Assembly: GCF_900101625.1 (NCBI RefSeq)
Contig: NZ_FMYZ01000001.1
Span: 1,210,304 to 1,274,303, forward strand
DNA from: Cupriavidus sp. YR651
GTDB lineage: Bacteria > Pseudomonadota > Gammaproteobacteria > Burkholderiales > Burkholderiaceae
Reading direction: 5' to 3'
Length of the DNA stretch: 64,000 bases
The notes under the pieces were generated by a model that worked only from the letters and a program-made list of their open reading frames with translations, ran no database searches and was not told the DNA's origin. Shown here one piece after another: positions 17,421 through 27,935 of this stretch (its first letter is position 1; each line of letters starts with the position of its first letter). The position numbers and the translations under genes are program-made.

Positions 17421-19277
17421 TTACGCCGGGTGCAACCACCGCCGCAGCAGCATGCGCAGGTTGGCGGGATCCACCGGCTTGGGAAGCACGAAGTAGCCCG
17501 CCTCCTCCGCAGCGTTCAATGCGGCGGATTTCAGGTCGCCCGTCAGCAACGCGCTGCGTGCCTGCGGCTGCGTGGTCTGCCATCGTTCCAGCAAGTCCAG
17601 GCCATTTTCGCTGCCGGGCAGCCGCAGATCGCAGAAGATGATGTCCGGTTTCAAGCCTTTGGCAAACAGGGCGTCGGCGTCGGCGCCATGCGCGGCACAA
17701 GCGACGCGAATCCCCCACGCCTCCATCAGCGCAATCCACGCCTTGCGGATCTGGCTGTCGTCATCGACGACCAGCACCGTACCGCGCAAGCGCTCCGGCT
17801 TGGCTTCCGCCGCCTGCGCATTGGCCCGCATCGCCCGCACGCTCGCCACGGTCTCGGCCGGCACCGGCGCCAGCGCGAACCAGAATACCGAACCCTTGCC
17901 GGGCACCGAGCGCACGCCGTACGTACCGCGCATCAGTCGGACGCATTCCTTGAAGATGGCCAACCCGAGGCCCAGTCCCTGCGACGGATCGCGCTGCGGG
18001 TTATGAACCTGGTAATACGGCGAGAAAATGTCCGGCAGATGTTCGGGTGTAATGCCCGCGCCGGTATCCCACACCTCCAGCCGGATATGTTTGCGACGCT
18101 GGCGCGCGGTCACCAGGATTCCGCCGCGTTTGGTGTATCGCAGCGCGTTCTGCACCAGGTTGAACAGCGCGCGCCGCAGCAGTACCGGCTCGGCCATGGC
18201 ATAAAGTTCGTCCGGCACGCGCGGATTCAGCGACAGCCCGCTTTCGCGCGCATCGGCGGCAAACTGGCTCATGACATCGTTGATCAGCGCCCCCAGCTCG
18301 CACGGCTCGAGCGTCGGCAAGACCTTGCGGCCTTCGAGCTTCGACAGGTCCAGCAGCGATCGGAACAGCAGGTCGATGGTCTGGGTGCCGGCGGCCACCT
18401 GCTCCACCAGCGGATGCAGGGAACTCGACTGGTTGCGCGCACGCAACGCTTCCACCAGCATCACCAGCGCGTGAACCGGCTGCCGCAGGTCGTGGCTGGC
18501 CGCCGCCAGGAAGCGGGATTTCTCCTCGCTCGCATGCAACGCCCGTTCTTTTTCTTCCTGGAACTGCTTGGCGAGCCGCCGGCTGCCGCTTTCCAGCTGG
18601 ATAGCGCGCACCAGCGTCTGCTGCAAGTTGAGCGCGTGGCGCGCCAGCATCAGCGCGTAGACGGCCAGCAACAACTGGACATAGCCGCCGTGTCCCGGGA
18701 AAGCGAAATCGGCCAGCAACACATTGGGCACGAGGATCGGCACGCCGGCAAAGACCAGGTTCGATGGCACCGGCGACTGCGAGGTCGCCCCGCCCGCCAG
18801 CACGCCCAGTGTCAGCAGGTAGAGCACGCTGGAAAACACCACCGAGCTCGTGTACAGGTGCAGCAGCGCCGAACTGCCCCAGGTCAGCCCGGTCAGGAAC
18901 GCGATGGCGCGCATGTTGTTCCACCACTTGCGCGTGTGCGCCGAGCGGCTCATTTTGCCGCTGTCACGCTGGTAGCCGAGGTAGAACCAGGTGCCTCCGG
19001 CAGTCAGTGCCAGCATGATGGCGCACCAGATGACCAGCGCGACGTGGCTGGCCTCGTTCCAGAAGGCGGCAGCCGTCAACGCCGGCAGCAGGACCGATGC
19101 GGCAATACCCGTCGGAGATACCCGGTGGACGGTGGCCAGCAGCTTGGCCCGTGTCTCGGTGTCGAGTTGTGGCCCGGGTGGGGGCAGCAATTTGTTGAGC
19201 AGCGCGTTCAAGTGTGGCCCAGGCAAGGAAGGCGAAGACATTGGCTGCAAGACGGCGCCGTGGCCGGAGGCCTGCAT
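17421..19277 (-). CDS. Hybrid sensor histidine kinase with C-terminal receiver domain
   Basis: Membrane kinase of 618 residues (606 if the ATG at 19241 is used; neither start has a good ribosome site). The first 230 residues hold about six hydrophobic segments with no large periplasmic loop, so it may sense within the membrane. The dimerisation/phosphotransfer box SHDLRQPVHAL carries His262. The ATPase domain has NLVQNALRYTKRGG, DTGAGI and GLGLGLAIF. The receiver domain has a VVDDDSQIRKAW start, phosphoacceptor Asp550 (CDLRLPG) and KPVDP. It lacks a separate Hpt domain. The neighbouring regulator gene is the likely output; this is inferred. Confidence 0.9.
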   Translation of the reverse strand: MQASGHGAVLQPMSSPSLPGPHLNALLNKLLPPPGPQLDTETRAKLLATVHRVSPTGIAASVLLPALTAAAFWNEASHVALVIWCAIMLALTAGGTWFYLGYQRDSGKMSRSAHTRKWWNNMRAIAFLTGLTWGSSALLHLYTSSVVFSSVLYLLTLGVLAGGATSQSPVPSNLVFAGVPILVPNVLLADFAFPGHGGYVQLLLAVYALMLARHALNLQQTLVRAIQLESGSRRLAKQFQEEKERALHASEEKSRFLAAASHDLRQPVHALVMLVEALRARNQSSSLHPLVEQVAAGTQTIDLLFRSLLDLSKLEGRKVLPTLEPCELGALINDVMSQFAADARESGLSLNPRVPDELYAMAEPVLLRRALFNLVQNALRYTKRGGILVTARQRRKHIRLEVWDTGAGITPEHLPDIFSPYYQVHNPQRDPSQGLGLGLAIFKECVRLMRGTYGVRSVPGKGSVFWFALAPVPAETVASVRAMRANAQAAEAKPERLRGTVLVVDDDSQIRKAWIALMEAWGIRVACAAHGADADALFAKGLKPDIIFCDLRLPGSENGLDLLERWQTTQPQARSALLTGDLKSAALNAAEEAGYFVLPKPVDPANLRMLLRRWLHPA

Positions 19278-19458
19278 GAGGCGGTCGTTGCAGGGATCGC
19301 GCGGTTGTGATCTGAGTCGCGCATATCATGCCGCCTTTTGCGGCGCCGCGCCACGCCCCGGCAGCCGAATTCCGCACAAATCGGCCAGTTGTGGGCAGGC
19401 CGCATCCCCGGCGGGCACGCGCCTGCCGCCAACAGGGGAGAAGCCGGGTCATTCGCCT

Positions 19459-19464
19459 TATAAT
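19459..19464 (+). promoter_or_regulatory. -10 box upstream of ribF
   Basis: A perfect TATAAT is located 36 nt before the ribF start; no good -35 sits at 16-18 bp. It probably drives ribF-ileS-lspA. Confidence 0.45.
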
Positions 19465-19500
19465 GCTCCCTTTACCCAAATCGCATTTTTCGCCGTCCTC

Positions 19501-20490
19501 GTGAAAGTCTTCCGCGGCTTGCCCAACGCCGAGAGCCGGGCGCCCTGCGCGCTCACCATCGGCAATTTCGACGGTGTGCATCGCGGCCACCAGTCGTTGC
19601 TCGCACGCGCCCGCGCGGCCGCGGATGCCCGCGGCCTGCCGTTATGCGTGATGACCTTTGAGCCCCACCCGCGGGAATTCTTCGCGCCGGAGCACGCCCC
19701 CACCCGCATCGCCCTGCTGCGCGACAAGCTGGACGCCCTGCGCCGCAATGGTGTGGATCGCGTGGTGGTGGAGCATTTCAACGCCCATTTCGCCGCACAG
19801 TCTCCGCAAGCCTTCGTGGAAAACGTGCTCTGGCATGGCCTGCACACGCGCTGGTTGCTGGTGGGCGATGACTTCCGCTTTGGCGCCAAACGCGCCGGTG
19901 ACTTCAATTACCTGCGGGAAGCGGGCCGCCAGTACGGATTCGACGTCGAGCAAATGGGCTCCGTCTCCGAGGGCGGCATCCGGATTTCCAGCTCGGCCGT
20001 GCGCCAGGCGCTGGCCGGTGGCGACCTCGAACACGCGCGCCGGCTGCTGGGCCACGGCTATGCCATCAGCGGCCACGTGATCCACGGCCGCAAGCTGGGC
20101 CGGGACCTCGGCTTTCCCACGCTGAACCTGAAGATTTCGCACAAGCGTCCCGCCGTCAACGGCATTTTCGTCGTGCAGGTGCACGGTCTTGCCGACCACC
20201 CGCTCCCCGGCGTGGCCAGCATTGGCGTGCGCCCGACCGTGGAAGACGCGGGCCGCGTGCTGCTGGAAGTCCACCTGTTCGACTTCAACGAAAACCTGTA
20301 CGGCAAGCTGGTGCGGGTGGAATTCATGAAGAAGCTGCGCGACGAGGAACGCTTCGACACCCTTGACGCGCTGACGGCCGCCATCGCGAAGGACACCCTC
20401 GACGCTCGCGCGTTCTTTGGCCTGACCGCGCCCGACGCCGCCGCAGGCCGGCGCGACTTCGCCACTTCCGCCACCGACCGAATTAGCTAG
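19501..20490 (+). CDS. ribF: Bifunctional riboflavin kinase/FAD synthetase RibF
   Basis: Makes FMN from riboflavin and then FAD, 329 residues. The N-terminal adenylyltransferase half has IGNFDGVHRGHQ (nucleotide site) and RISSSAVRQAL; the C-terminal kinase half has GRKLGRDLGFPTLNL and the family block ASIGVRPTV. The start is GTG at 19501; the longer open frame to the left is antisense to the kinase gene and not used. It lies ahead of ileS and lspA, the conserved proteobacterial order ribF-ileS-lspA. Confidence 0.94.
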   Translation: MKVFRGLPNAESRAPCALTIGNFDGVHRGHQSLLARARAAADARGLPLCVMTFEPHPREFFAPEHAPTRIALLRDKLDALRRNGVDRVVVEHFNAHFAAQSPQAFVENVLWHGLHTRWLLVGDDFRFGAKRAGDFNYLREAGRQYGFDVEQMGSVSEGGIRISSSAVRQALAGGDLEHARRLLGHGYAISGHVIHGRKLGRDLGFPTLNLKISHKRPAVNGIFVVQVHGLADHPLPGVASIGVRPTVEDAGRVLLEVHLFDFNENLYGKLVRVEFMKKLRDEERFDTLDALTAAIAKDTLDARAFFGLTAPDAAAGRRDFATSATDRIS

Positions 20491-20604
20491 CGGCCGGCAG
20501 CGCTGCGCACCGCAGCTGCCGGGACCCGCCCTGCCTGACCTCACTGACACGCGCACGGCGGTCATCCGACCGACGCGCCCGACTGAATTGCCCCGAGAAT
20601 TGAC

Positions 20605-23484
20605 ATGTCCGACGACAAACGCGCCAAGCCCGAGAAAAGCAAGTACCCGGTCAACCTGCTGGATACCCCGTTCCCCATGCGTGGCGACCTGCCCAAGCGC
20701 GAGCCGCTGTGGGTCAGGCAATGGCAAGACAAGCAGCTCTACAAGAAGATCCGCGCGGCGCGCAAGGGCGCGAAGAAATTCGTGCTGCATGACGGCCCTC
20801 CGTACGCCAACGGCGACATCCACATCGGCCATGCCGTCAACAAGGTCCTGAAGGACATGATCGTGAAGGCCCGTGGTCTGACCGGCCTGGACGCGGTCTA
20901 CGTGCCGGGCTGGGACTGCCACGGCATGCCGATCGAGATCCAGATCGAAAAGCAGTTCGGCAAGGGCTTGCCCGTCCAGGAAGTCCAGTCCAAGGCGCGC
21001 ACCTATGCCACCGAGCAGATCGCCCGCCAGAAGAAGGATTTCGAGCGCCTGGGCGTGCTGGGCGACTGGGACAACCCGTACCTGACCATGAACTACAGCA
21101 ACGAAGCCGACGAGCTGCGTGCGCTGGGCAAGATCATGGAAAAGGGCTACGTCTTCCGCGGCCTGAAACCCGTGAACTGGTGCTTCGACTGCGGATCGGC
21201 GCTCGCCGAGGCCGAGGTCGAGTACAAGGACAAGACTGATTTGTCGATCGACGTGGGCTTCCCGTTCGCGGAGGCCGACAAGCTCGCTCACGCCTTCCAC
21301 GTGCCGCTGGCACAGTTGCAAGGCAAGCCCGGCTGGGTCGTGATCTGGACCACCACGCCGTGGACGATCCCGTCCAACCAGGCGCTGAACATGCACCCGG
21401 AAGTGGAATACGCGCTGGTGGACACCCCGCGCGGCTTCCTGATCCTGGCGAAGGATCGCGTCGAGGAACAGCTCAAGACCTACGCGCTGCAGGGCCAGGT
21501 CGTGGCCACCGCACGTGGCGACGCCCTGTCGGAAATCCGCTTCCATCATCCGCTGGCCAAGATGGATGCCGGCTATGCGCGTACCGCGCCGGTCTACCTG
21601 GGCGACTATGTGACCACCGACACGGGTACCGGCATCGTCCACTCGGCACCGGCCTACGGCGTGGAAGACTTCCAGTCGTGCAAGGCGCACGGCATGCCCG
21701 ATTCGGAAATCATCAGCCCGGTGATGGGCGATGGCGTCTACGCCAGCACGTTGCCGCTGTTCGGCGGCCTGTCGATCTGGGATGCCAATCCGAAGATCGT
21801 CGACGTGCTGCGCGAATCCGGCAACCTGTTCAACTCGCACAAGTACGAGCACAGCTACATGCACTGCTGGCGTCACAAGACGCCGATCATCTACCGGGCC
21901 ACGTCGCAATGGTTCGCGGGGATGGACGTGGATCCGGTGGACAACGGCCCGACCCTGCGCGAGACCGCGCTGGCCGGCATCGAGGCCACCGAGTTCTTCC
22001 CGGCCTGGGGCAAGCAGCGCCTGCACAACATGATCGCCAACCGCCCGGACTGGACGCTGTCCCGCCAGCGCCAGTGGGGCGTGCCGATGGCCTTCTTCCT
22101 GCACAAGGAAACCGGCGCGCTGCACCCGCGCACGCCGGAATTGCTGGAAGAAATCGCCAGGCGCGTCGAGCAGCATGGCATCGAGGCCTGGCAGACGCTG
22201 GATCCGAAGGAACTGCTCGGCGAGGAAGCCGCGCTGTATGAAAAGAACCGCGACACGCTGGACGTGTGGTTCGACTCCGGTACCACGCACTGGACCGTGA
22301 TCCGTGGATCCCACCGTGAAGATCTCTACGATCCTTCCGCCGACGAGCCGGACGGTCGCCTGGCCGACCTGTACCTGGAAGGCTCGGACCAGCATCGCGG
22401 CTGGTTCCATTCGTCGCTGCTGACCGCGTCGATGCTGTATGGCAAGCCGCCGTACAAGGCGCTGCTGACCCACGGCTTCACCGTGGACGGCGAAGGCCGC
22501 AAGATGTCGAAGTCGGTCGGCAACACGGTGTCTCCGCAGGATGTCGCCAACAAGATGGGTGCCGAAATCATCCGCCTGTGGGTGGCCTCGACGGACTACT
22601 CGGGCGAACTGTCGATCTCTGACGAAATCCTGAAGCGCGTGGTGGAGGGCTACCGCCGCATCCGCAACACGCTGCGCTTCCTGCTGGCCAACCTGACCGA
22701 CTACGATCACGGCAAGCACGCGCTGCCGCCATCGGAATGGCTGGAGATCGACCGCTACGCCGTGGCCCTGACGGACCGGCTGCAGAAGGAAGTGCTGTCG
22801 CACTATCAGTCGTACGAATTCCACCCGGTGGTCGCCAAGCTGCAGACGTTCTGCTCCGAAGACCTGGGCGGCTTCTACCTGGACGTGCTGAAGGACCGCC
22901 TGTACACCACGGCACCGGACTCGAAGGCCCGCCGCGCCGCGCAGAACGCGCTGTACCACATCACGCAGGCGATGCTGCACTGGATGGCACCATTCCTGTC
23001 GTTCACGGCCGAGGAAGCGTGGCAGATCTTCGCGCACGGCACGGAACACAAGGACACCATCTTCACCAGCACCTACTACGATGTGCCGGCCATCGACGAC
23101 GCCGATACGCTGATGCAGAAGTGGCACGATATCCGTGACGTGCGCGCGGAGGTCACCAAGCAACTCGAAGCGGTGCGTGTGGAAGGCGAGATCGGCTCGT
23201 CGCTGCAGGCCGAGGTCACCATCGCGGCCGGCGGCCCGGTACTGGCCGCCTTGCAGAGCCTGCACGACGACTTGCGCTTCGTGCTGCTGACGTCGGCGGC
23301 CAAGGTCGCGGCCGCGCCGGAAGGCGGGGACCTGATGGTCACGGTGACGCCGTCCGCGCACGCCAAGTGCGAACGCTGCTGGCACTACCGCGCCGACGTT
23401 GGCCACAACCCGGAACATCCCACCCTTTGCGGCCGCTGCGACAGCAATCTGTTCGGCGCCGGTGAACACAGGAGCCACGCCTGA
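20605..23484 (+). CDS. ileS: Isoleucyl-tRNA synthetase
   Basis: Class I aminoacyl-tRNA synthetase charging tRNA-Ile, 959 residues, normal for the bacterial type. The HIGH signature is at residues 73-76 and KMSKS at 633-637; between them lies the editing domain ([14 protein letters not shown]). The C-terminus has a zinc knuckle with CERCW and CGRC. The gene ends with TGATG, sharing one base with lspA. Confidence 0.98.
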   Translation: MSDDKRAKPEKSKYPVNLLDTPFPMRGDLPKREPLWVRQWQDKQLYKKIRAARKGAKKFVLHDGPPYANGDIHIGHAVNKVLKDMIVKARGLTGLDAVYVPGWDCHGMPIEIQIEKQFGKGLPVQEVQSKARTYATEQIARQKKDFERLGVLGDWDNPYLTMNYSNEADELRALGKIMEKGYVFRGLKPVNWCFDCGSALAEAEVEYKDKTDLSIDVGFPFAEADKLAHAFHVPLAQLQGKPGWVVIWTTTPWTIPSNQALNMHPEVEYALVDTPRGFLILAKDRVEEQLKTYALQGQVVATARGDALSEIRFHHPLAKMDAGYARTAPVYLGDYVTTDTGTGIVHSAPAYGVEDFQSCKAHGMPDSEIISPVMGDGVYASTLPLFGGLSIWDANPKIVDVLRESGNLFNSHKYEHSYMHCWRHKTPIIYRATSQWFAGMDVDPVDNGPTLRETALAGIEATEFFPAWGKQRLHNMIANRPDWTLSRQRQWGVPMAFFLHKETGALHPRTPELLEEIARRVEQHGIEAWQTLDPKELLGEEAALYEKNRDTLDVWFDSGTTHWTVIRGSHREDLYDPSADEPDGRLADLYLEGSDQHRGWFHSSLLTASMLYGKPPYKALLTHGFTVDGEGRKMSKSVGNTVSPQDVANKMGAEIIRLWVASTDYSGELSISDEILKRVVEGYRRIRNTLRFLLANLTDYDHGKHALPPSEWLEIDRYAVALTDRLQKEVLSHYQSYEFHPVVAKLQTFCSEDLGGFYLDVLKDRLYTTAPDSKARRAAQNALYHITQAMLHWMAPFLSFTAEEAWQIFAHGTEHKDTIFTSTYYDVPAIDDADTLMQKWHDIRDVRAEVTKQLEAVRVEGEIGSSLQAEVTIAAGGPVLAALQSLHDDLRFVLLTSAAKVAAAPEGGDLMVTVTPSAHAKCERCWHYRADVGHNPEHPTLCGRCDSNLFGAGEHRSHA

Positions 23485-24020
23485 TGGCATCGTCTTCCAC
23501 CCGCCCGGCGCGATCGACGCCCGCCCGCAGCAAGAGCAAAGGCAGCAGCAACGTTACCCCGTGGCTGTGGATGGCCTTTGCGCTGCTGGTGGTGATGATC
23601 GACCAGTTCTTCAAGGTCGTGATCACGCGATCGTTCCAGTATGGCGAGTCGCGTCCCGTGACCCGCTTCTTCAACCTGGTGCTGGTCTATAACAAGGGGG
23701 CCGCGTTCAGCTTCCTGGCCGATGCCGGCGGCTGGCAGCGATGGTTCTTCACGCTGCTGGGCGTGGTGGTCGGTGCGTTCATCGTCTGGCTGCTGTATCG
23801 CCACACGGGCCAGAAGCTGTTTTGCCTGGCGGTATCGCTGATCCTTGGCGGCGCCGTCGGCAACGTGGTGGATCGCATCATCCACGGCCACGTGATCGAT
23901 TTCCTGGACTTCCACCTGCGCAACACGCACTTCCCCGCGTTCAACGTGGCGGATTGCGCGATCACGGTGGGCGCCGTATTGCTGATCGTGGACGAACTGC
24001 GGCGCGTGCGCAGGCACTGA
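23484..24020 (+). CDS. lspA: Lipoprotein signal peptidase (signal peptidase II)
   Basis: Inner-membrane aspartyl protease that cleaves prolipoproteins after lipidation, 178 residues with four hydrophobic helices. The two catalytic aspartates are in GNVVDRI and FNVADCAI. The first 25 residues are an extra Ser/Arg/Lys-rich cytoplasmic stretch. Translation is coupled to ileS by the one-base overlap. The stop codon lies in the first unit of a short tandem repeat. Confidence 0.96.
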   Translation: MASSSTRPARSTPARSKSKGSSNVTPWLWMAFALLVVMIDQFFKVVITRSFQYGESRPVTRFFNLVLVYNKGAAFSFLADAGGWQRWFFTLLGVVVGAFIVWLLYRHTGQKLFCLAVSLILGGAVGNVVDRIIHGHVIDFLDFHLRNTHFPAFNVADCAITVGAVLLIVDELRRVRRH

Positions 24021-24058
24021 AGCAGCACTGAGGCGACACTGCGGCGGCACTGCGCCGC
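24015..24058 (+). repeat. Four imperfect 11-nt tandem units at the end of lspA
   Basis: Units CACTGAAGCAG, CACTGAGGCGA, CACTGCGGCGG and CACTGCGCCGC follow each other without spacers. The first contains the lspA His178 codon and stop. This looks like replication slippage downstream of the gene. Confidence 0.7.
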
Positions 24059-24181
24059 CAGCCCGCCAGACGCCGGGCCACGCTCCTTGTGGCCCGGACC
24101 TCCCCCCCCGATTGCCGCCTTCGGCACGTCCGCCGTCCCGGCGGTATCATGCGAAACCCCCGTTTTCAGAAGAGTCCTCCC

Positions 24182-25381
24182 ATGGATTTGAGCGGCAAGC
24201 ACATCGTCCTTGGCCTGACCGGCGGCATCGCCTGCTACAAGTCGGCCGAGCTGGTCCGGCTGCTCACCAAGGCCGGCGCCACCGTGCAGGTGGCGATGAC
24301 CGAGGCGGCGACCCACTTCATCACGCCCGTGACCATGCAGGCGCTGTCCGGACGACCCGTGTTCCTGTCGCAGTGGGATGCCCGCATCGACAACAACATG
24401 GCGCATATCGACCTCTCGCGCGAGGCCGACGCCATCCTCATCGCCCCCGCCTCCACCGACTTCCTGGCCAGGCTGGCCAACGGTCTCTGCGACGACCTGC
24501 TGACCACGCTGTGCATCGCGCGCGAATGCCCGCTGCTGGTGGCACCGGCCATGAATCGCCAGATGTGGGCCGCCGCGCCCACGCAACGCAATGCGGCACA
24601 GTTGCGTGCCGATGGCGTAGCGATTCTCGGCCCGGGCACCGGCGACCAGGCCTGCGGCGAAATCGGCGATGGCCGGATGCTGGAGCCGGAAGAAATCGTC
24701 GAGGACCTGATTGCGTTCTTCCTGCCCAAGCCACTGGCCGGCAAACGCGTGCTGATCACCGCCGGCCCGACGTTCGAGGCCATCGACCCGGTACGCGGCA
24801 TCACCAACCTGTCATCAGGCAAGATGGGCTTTTCGATTGCCCGCGCGGCCCGCGAGGCCGGCGCCGAGGTGCTGCTGGTGGCGGGCCCCACCGCACTGGA
24901 CACGCCACGCGGCGTGGTCCGCACCGACGTGCGCAGCGCCCAGCAGATGCACGACACCGTGATGGCCCAGTTGCGCGACGTGGATGTTTTTGTCGCCGTG
25001 GCAGCCGTCGCCGACTGGCGTCCCGCCGAGGTGGCCGGACAAAAGCTCAAGAAAGCCAACGACACCGACACCCCGACACTGCAGTTCGTGCAAAACCCGG
25101 ACATCCTGGCCACGGTGGCGGCGCGCGCCCATGCGCCGTATTGCGTCGGTTTTGCCGCCGAGAGCGAGAACCTGGAGCAGTACGGCGAGCAGAAGCGTCA
25201 ACGCAAGGGCGTGCCGCTGCTGGTCGGCAATATCGGCCACCACACGTTCGGCATGGACGACAACGAGATCGTGCTGTTCGATGCCAACGGCATGACGCGC
25301 CTGCCCCGGGCGGACAAGCTTTCGCTCGCTCGCCAGTTGGTAGCGGCCATCGGCCAGCGCCTGCCGCGCAAGCCGGTCTGA
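24182..25381 (+). CDS. coaBC: Bifunctional phosphopantothenoylcysteine decarboxylase/synthetase CoaBC
   Basis: Two steps of coenzyme A synthesis in one protein of 399 residues. The N-terminal CoaC half is a flavoprotein (LGLTGGIACYKSAEL; APAMNRQMW with the catalytic region); the C-terminal CoaB half begins near VLITAGPTFEAIDPVRGITN and contains the CTP-dependent synthetase fold. The ATG at 24182 gives the standard start; the longer frame from 24089 is not supported. Older name dfp. Confidence 0.95.
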   Translation: MDLSGKHIVLGLTGGIACYKSAELVRLLTKAGATVQVAMTEAATHFITPVTMQALSGRPVFLSQWDARIDNNMAHIDLSREADAILIAPASTDFLARLANGLCDDLLTTLCIARECPLLVAPAMNRQMWAAAPTQRNAAQLRADGVAILGPGTGDQACGEIGDGRMLEPEEIVEDLIAFFLPKPLAGKRVLITAGPTFEAIDPVRGITNLSSGKMGFSIARAAREAGAEVLLVAGPTALDTPRGVVRTDVRSAQQMHDTVMAQLRDVDVFVAVAAVADWRPAEVAGQKLKKANDTDTPTLQFVQNPDILATVAARAHAPYCVGFAAESENLEQYGEQKRQRKGVPLLVGNIGHHTFGMDDNEIVLFDANGMTRLPRADKLSLARQLVAAIGQRLPRKPV

Positions 25382-25453
25382 GCCGGGCACCTTTCCAACT
25401 TCATCTGTTTCATCGCGCGCGTCGCTGCGCGTTTCACTGGGCCTATCGTCGCC

Positions 25454-26479
25454 ATGTCTGAGAATCGTCCGAAGCTGCGCCTCTCGGTGCTGGATCAGAG
25501 CCCGGTCATCGCCGGCCACACTGCCCGCGATGCGCTGGCGGCTACCGTCGACCTGGCGCAGCTTGCCGATGACCTCGGCTACACGCGCTACTGGTGCGCC
25601 GAACACCACGGCCTGCACGGCGTCTGCAACCCGGCGCCCGAGGTCATGCTCGCCCGCCTGGGCAGCGTCACAAAACGTATCCGGATCGGTTCGGGCGGTG
25701 TGATGCTGCCCTACTACAGCCCGTTCAAGGTGGCCGAGCAATTCCGCATGCTCGAAGGCCTGTTCCCGAACCGGATCGACCTGGGCGTGGGCCGCGCGCC
25801 GGGCGGCGACATGCGCACCGCGCAGGCCGTGGCGATGGGCCTGTACAACCGTGGCGACCAGTTTCCGCAGCAGGTGCAGGATCTGGTCTGGCTGCTGCGC
25901 GGCGAGGTACCCCCCGACCACCTTGCCGAAGGCGTGCTGCTGCAGCCGGCCATCGATACCCGGCCGGAACTCTGGGTGCTGGGATCGAGCGACTTCGGCG
26001 GCGCGCTGGCGGCCCGCCTCGGCCTGCGCTTCGCCTTCGCCCACTTCATCAATGCGCAAGGCGGCCATGCGGTGGCCCAGCAGTACCGGGAGGAATTCGA
26101 ACCCGGCTACGAGGACCAGCCGTATAGCGCGGCCGCGATTTTCGTGATTTGCGCGGATACCGACGAGGAAGCCGAGGCGCTGGAACGCGCCGTCGACGTG
26201 CGGCGGCTGCAGATGGCCTATGGCGTCAACGCGCCGATCCCGTCGCTGGCGCAGGCCGCCGACTTCACGCCCACCGAGCGCGACCGCATGATCATCGAAC
26301 GCGAGCGGCCCCGCACGATCTGCGGCACGCCGGAGCGCGTGGCCGCGCGGATGATGGCGCTGCGCGAGCGCTTTGCCGCCGATGAGCTGGTGGTGCTGAG
26401 CGTGGCCGCGTCGTACCAGGCGCGCCTGCGCACCTACCAGTTGCTGGCGGAAGCGTTCGAGCTCTCCCCGGGCGCCTGA
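25454..26479 (+). CDS. LLM-class (luciferase-like) flavin-dependent monooxygenase
   Basis: Protein of 341 residues of the bacterial luciferase fold, near the E. coli YhbW group. Recognisable blocks are LSVLDQSPVIAG, YWCAEHHGLHGV, IGSGGVMLPYYSPFKVAEQF and DLGVGRAPGGD. These bind reduced FMN in the family. The substrate is unknown. It sits between coaBC and dut without a close functional link. Confidence 0.88.
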   Translation: MSENRPKLRLSVLDQSPVIAGHTARDALAATVDLAQLADDLGYTRYWCAEHHGLHGVCNPAPEVMLARLGSVTKRIRIGSGGVMLPYYSPFKVAEQFRMLEGLFPNRIDLGVGRAPGGDMRTAQAVAMGLYNRGDQFPQQVQDLVWLLRGEVPPDHLAEGVLLQPAIDTRPELWVLGSSDFGGALAARLGLRFAFAHFINAQGGHAVAQQYREEFEPGYEDQPYSAAAIFVICADTDEEAEALERAVDVRRLQMAYGVNAPIPSLAQAADFTPTERDRMIIERERPRTICGTPERVAARMMALRERFAADELVVLSVAASYQARLRTYQLLAEAFELSPGA

Positions 26480-26543
26480 GCGCCGCGGGCTGCCGACGCG
26501 GTAAGATGCCGCCTTTGTCAGATTTTTGCAGGAAACCGAACCC

Positions 26544-27041
26544 ATGACCGCTCCCCTGAACCCGTCCGTCGAGATCAAGGTGCTGGACGCCCGCCTGAAC
26601 GATTGGGGCCTGCCCGCCTACCAGAGCGACATGGCCGCGGCCATCGACCTGCACGCCTGCGTGGACGGCCCCGTGACAATCGAGGCCGGCACGCCCGCGC
26701 AACTGGTGCCGGCAGGCATCGCCGTGCACATGGGCAATCCGTACATGGCGGCAACGATCGTGCCGCGCTCGGGCCTGGGTCACAAGAAGGGCCTGGTGCT
26801 GGGCAATTCGATTGGTGTCATCGATGCCGATTACCAGGGTCAGATCATGGTCAGCGTGTGGAATCGCAATGCCGCCGGCTCCGAGCCGATCGTGATCCAG
26901 CCCGGCGAGCGTATCGCGCAGATGATGTTCGTGCCGGTGCTGCGCCCGGTGTTCACCACCGTCACCGAGTTCTCGGAAGATTCCGCCCGCGGTGCTGGCG
27001 GCTTTGGCTCGACCGGCGTCGCCCACGTGAAGGCGGGCTAA
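26544..27041 (+). CDS. dut: Deoxyuridine 5'-triphosphate nucleotidohydrolase
   Basis: dUTPase that removes dUTP and supplies dUMP, active as a trimer, 165 residues. All five motifs are present: AAIDLHAC, PRSGLG, GVIDADYQG, GERIAQMMF and the C-terminal GGFGSTG. The ATG at 26544 is preceded by AGGAA; an upstream in-frame ATG at 26526 is less likely. The coaBC-dut neighbourhood is conserved in many bacteria. Confidence 0.97.
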   Translation: MTAPLNPSVEIKVLDARLNDWGLPAYQSDMAAAIDLHACVDGPVTIEAGTPAQLVPAGIAVHMGNPYMAATIVPRSGLGHKKGLVLGNSIGVIDADYQGQIMVSVWNRNAAGSEPIVIQPGERIAQMMFVPVLRPVFTTVTEFSEDSARGAGGFGSTGVAHVKAG

Positions 27042-27065
27042 GAGGTCGAACTGCCTCCCGAACGC

Positions 27066-27932
27066 TCAGGCTGCTTGCTCGAAGATCAGCGCCACGCCGT
27101 TGGCGCTGTCGGCGGGAACCAGTGACGTGGCTGGCGTCAGGTCGATCGACTGCGCCTGGTTCGCCGCCCAGTGAGCGCGTGCTTTCGCCAGGTCACTGGT
27201 GCGTAGCCGGATGGCCGCATAGCCGGGCGCCACGCGGCGGATCTGGGGCACACCGGTCGCAGACGCCAGCGCCTGCGGCGTGGCAATCACCAGCGCCGCG
27301 CCGTCGATCGCGACGCTGGCGATTTGGTCACCGGCTTGCGCCGGTGGCGCCGGCATCGTCAGTGCCCCGCCGGTCATCTCGGCATAGGCCTTTGCGGCTG
27401 CCTCCACCTGCCCTGCCTCCACCACCAGATACATTGCCGCGATGGCATTGGCGCCGTTGGCGTGCGTCATCCATTCGGGACGCCACAACAGTTCGGGCGT
27501 CCGGTGCTCGCAGACGAAATAGCGGGCACCGGGGGCGTCATCCAGCGCCGTGACGCGGAATGTGGCCGGCTGCTCACTGCCATCGTCGAGCCGGACGGGC
27601 CGAGAGAATTCGATCGGGTCCGAAGTCTTGTAGCCAGCCGCGCGCAGGCGGTCAGCCGTGGCAAATGCGTCACGGCTCTTGCATGACGTGGCCGCGCACC
27701 CGCCGCCCCGCTGCTGGGCGTCCCAGTAATACTGGCGGCTGGGGCTGGGCGCCGTGACGTGCAGGAGCTCCAGGTAGTCGCGCGCCAGCATGATGCAGTG
27801 GTTCTGCGACCCGAGCGTGTGATACCCGCGCGGCGTCAGCGTAAAACCCAGCGCACGCCAGTTGCCCGCGGCGGCGTCCAGATCGCCGCAGACCACCACG
27901 GCGTGGTCAAACGGTTCCAATGGCTGATGCAT
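27066..27932 (-). CDS. VOC (glyoxalase/dioxygenase fold) family protein, two-domain
   Basis: Protein of 288 residues starting with HAVVVCGDLDAAAGNWRALGF, the usual start of a vicinal-oxygen-chelate domain; a second half-repeat begins near residue 160 (AIAAMYLVVEAGQVEAAAKAY). Likely a metal-dependent isomerase, lyase or dioxygenase, but metal ligands and substrate cannot be assigned. It begins 3 nt after the Bug-type gene stop, so both are one transcription unit. Confidence 0.78.
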   Translation of the reverse strand: MHQPLEPFDHAVVVCGDLDAAAGNWRALGFTLTPRGYHTLGSQNHCIMLARDYLELLHVTAPSPSRQYYWDAQQRGGGCAATSCKSRDAFATADRLRAAGYKTSDPIEFSRPVRLDDGSEQPATFRVTALDDAPGARYFVCEHRTPELLWRPEWMTHANGANAIAAMYLVVEAGQVEAAAKAYAEMTGGALTMPAPPAQAGDQIASVAIDGAALVIATPQALASATGVPQIRRVAPGYAAIRLRTSDLAKARAHWAANQAQSIDLTPATSLVPADSANGVALIFEQAA

Positions 27933-27935
27933 GGC

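Noticed and set aside
17430-19310. A 626-codon plus-strand open frame opposite the histidine kinase
   Set aside because: The minus-strand frame holds all kinase and receiver motifs; the plus frame has shadow composition and no domain.
19642-23490. A 1282-codon open frame on the minus strand opposite ribF and ileS
   Set aside because: It is the antisense shadow of two certain genes, with His/Gln/Arg/Val-rich composition typical of GC-skewed reverse frames and no recognisable domain.
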